Shown: in pieces, positions 63,196-64,000 of the stretch
How the letters are laid out: every line of letters begins with the position of its first letter
Position numbering within the stretch: position 1 is the first letter of the stretch
NCBI RefSeq assembly: GCF_030867095.1
Contig: NC_081824.1
Span: 168,524,933 to 168,588,932, forward strand
Origin: Alligator mississippiensis
Taxonomy: Eukaryota > Chordata > Crocodylia > Alligatoridae
DNA length: 64,000 bases
Reading direction: 5' to 3'
The notes under the pieces: generated by a model
What the model was told of the DNA's origin: nothing
The model's database searches: none
Seen by the model: the letters and a program-made list of their open reading frames with translations, nothing else
Translations under genes and position numbers: made by a program

Positions 63196-63631
63196 AGGGC
63201 GCATCTGCATGTGCGCTTTACTGCAGAGTAGACTAATTAGCTGCACAGTAAAGCATCACCACCTACATATGCGCCAGTACTGTGGCACAGTAAACTAATT
63301 AACTGTGGTACAGTCAGGGACAGTACAATCTTACAGCGAGATCATTTACTGCACTGAAACGCACATGTAGACAGCGACTGGGTGGGGGCCAGACTCCTGC
63401 TTAGCACTTAGCCACACAGCTCCGCAGGGTCAGCAGAGTTGCACCCCAGCCCCAGCCAGCCCCTCTGCTGCTACTCCCGTGACCCCTTCCAGCCCAGGCC
63501 TGCTCCACCCTGACTTGAATTGCTGCCGTCCCAGGTGCATGTGCAGATGCTGTGCCTGGGAGAAGTTTACTTTGACTCAAACAGATCTGAAGTTTATTGC
63601 TTTGCCTTAATTTCATGTGTAGATGCACCCT
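63196..63631. mobile_element. Terminal-inverted-repeat element related to the 25.75-kb MITE
   Basis: Starts AGGGCGCATCTGCATGTGCG and ends CATGTGTAGATGCACCCT. The interior has repeated ACAGTAAACTAATTAACTG-like words and a second inner end near 63360-63380 (GCACATGTAGACAGC), so it may be two elements or one with a deletion and insertion. It lies in XPO5 intron 2. Confidence 0.5.
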
Positions 63632-63721
63632 GAGTGAGCAGGATTTACTGGTAATGACAGGACATGCAGTTTTGAGTTTACAGAGATAACACCCTGCCAA
63701 TTCCTAACATGGTCTGCCTGA

Positions 63722-63800
63722 AATCATAGTTTCATAGTAGGTAGGGTCGGAAGGGACCTGAGCAGATCATCAAGTCCGACCCCCTGCCATGGCCAGGAAC
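63722..63800 (-). mobile_element. CR1 fragment in XPO5 intron 2
   Basis: Shows AATCATAGTTTCATAGTAGG and GGAAGGGACCTGAGCAGATC, then AAGTCCGACCCCCTGCC, the reverse-oriented CR1 3' end. Confidence 0.7.
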
Positions 63801-63830
63801 GTGCTTTATAAACATCAGTGAAATAACCTC

Positions 63831-63990
63831 CATATTCCTCCTGAACAGTATTTACTACTAACCCTCTTTTACAAATGGGGAGAGAAACACAGGGAGGGAC
63901 AGTGATTTGCTCCCTTATGTCACACAGCAGTGGTGTTGGAGCTAAGACCCAGAACCCCCAAACCCACAGTCTCCTGCTGTCACCAACAGA
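63831..63990 (+). mobile_element. MIR SINE remnant in XPO5 intron 2
   Basis: One of the clearest MIR copies here: TTTTACAAATGGGGAGAGAA, GATTTGCTCCCTTATGTCAC, ACAGCAGTGGTGTTGGAGCT and a final CACAGTCTCCTGCTGTCACC. It runs close to the window end. Confidence 0.65.
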
Positions 63991-64000
63991 TTTCTGGAAT

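Overview
The window is vertebrate nuclear DNA, most likely from a sauropsid and probably a crocodilian. The genes have short, well conserved coding exons with canonical GT-AG introns. The background is full of CR1 LINE ends, MIR/CORE-SINE remnants and many hAT-type DNA transposon fossils. The species call is an inference from this repeat mix and was not tested by a search.

Three housekeeping genes are recognised from their proteins: YIPF3 (minus, 6473-18401, 9 coding exons, complete), POLR1C (plus, 18857-23275, 9 coding exons, complete) and XPO5 (minus, 29995-62517, 30 coding exons). XPO5 lacks its first two coding exons, which must lie beyond base 64000. The order and strands XPO5(-) POLR1C(+) YIPF3(-) match human 6p21.1. 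YIPF3 and POLR1C are head to head, with start codons about 455 bp apart in a CpG-rich stretch that looks like a shared promoter. POLR1C and XPO5 are tail to tail across about 6.7 kb.

Layout: 1-6.1 kb is downstream of YIPF3. It has no gene I can support, but it holds three hAT elements and a diverged tandem duplication. YIPF3 spans 6.1-18.4 kb, and its intron 5 carries an old, broken Ty3/gypsy LTR element (about 9.8-15.35 kb) in antisense to the gene. The promoter is at 18.4-18.86 kb and POLR1C at 18.86-23.45 kb, with a likely alternative last exon at 23.88-23.98 kb. The stretch 24-30 kb is the intergenic/3' UTR zone, with a palindromic short repeat and a 58-bp hairpin. XPO5 runs from 30 to 62.5 kb, its introns sprinkled with hAT, CR1 and MIR pieces. 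The last 1.5 kb is XPO5 intron 2.

The genes are not an operon. They act in separate cell functions: a Golgi membrane protein (YIPF3), a shared subunit of RNA polymerases I and III (POLR1C), and the nuclear exporter of pre-miRNA hairpins (XPO5). I saw no CRISPR array, rRNA or tRNA gene, and no clearly new multi-gene system. The most interesting items are the alternative POLR1C last exon, the hairpin near the XPO5 end, the divergent promoter palindrome, and a set of hAT fossils whose 8-bp target duplications are still readable.
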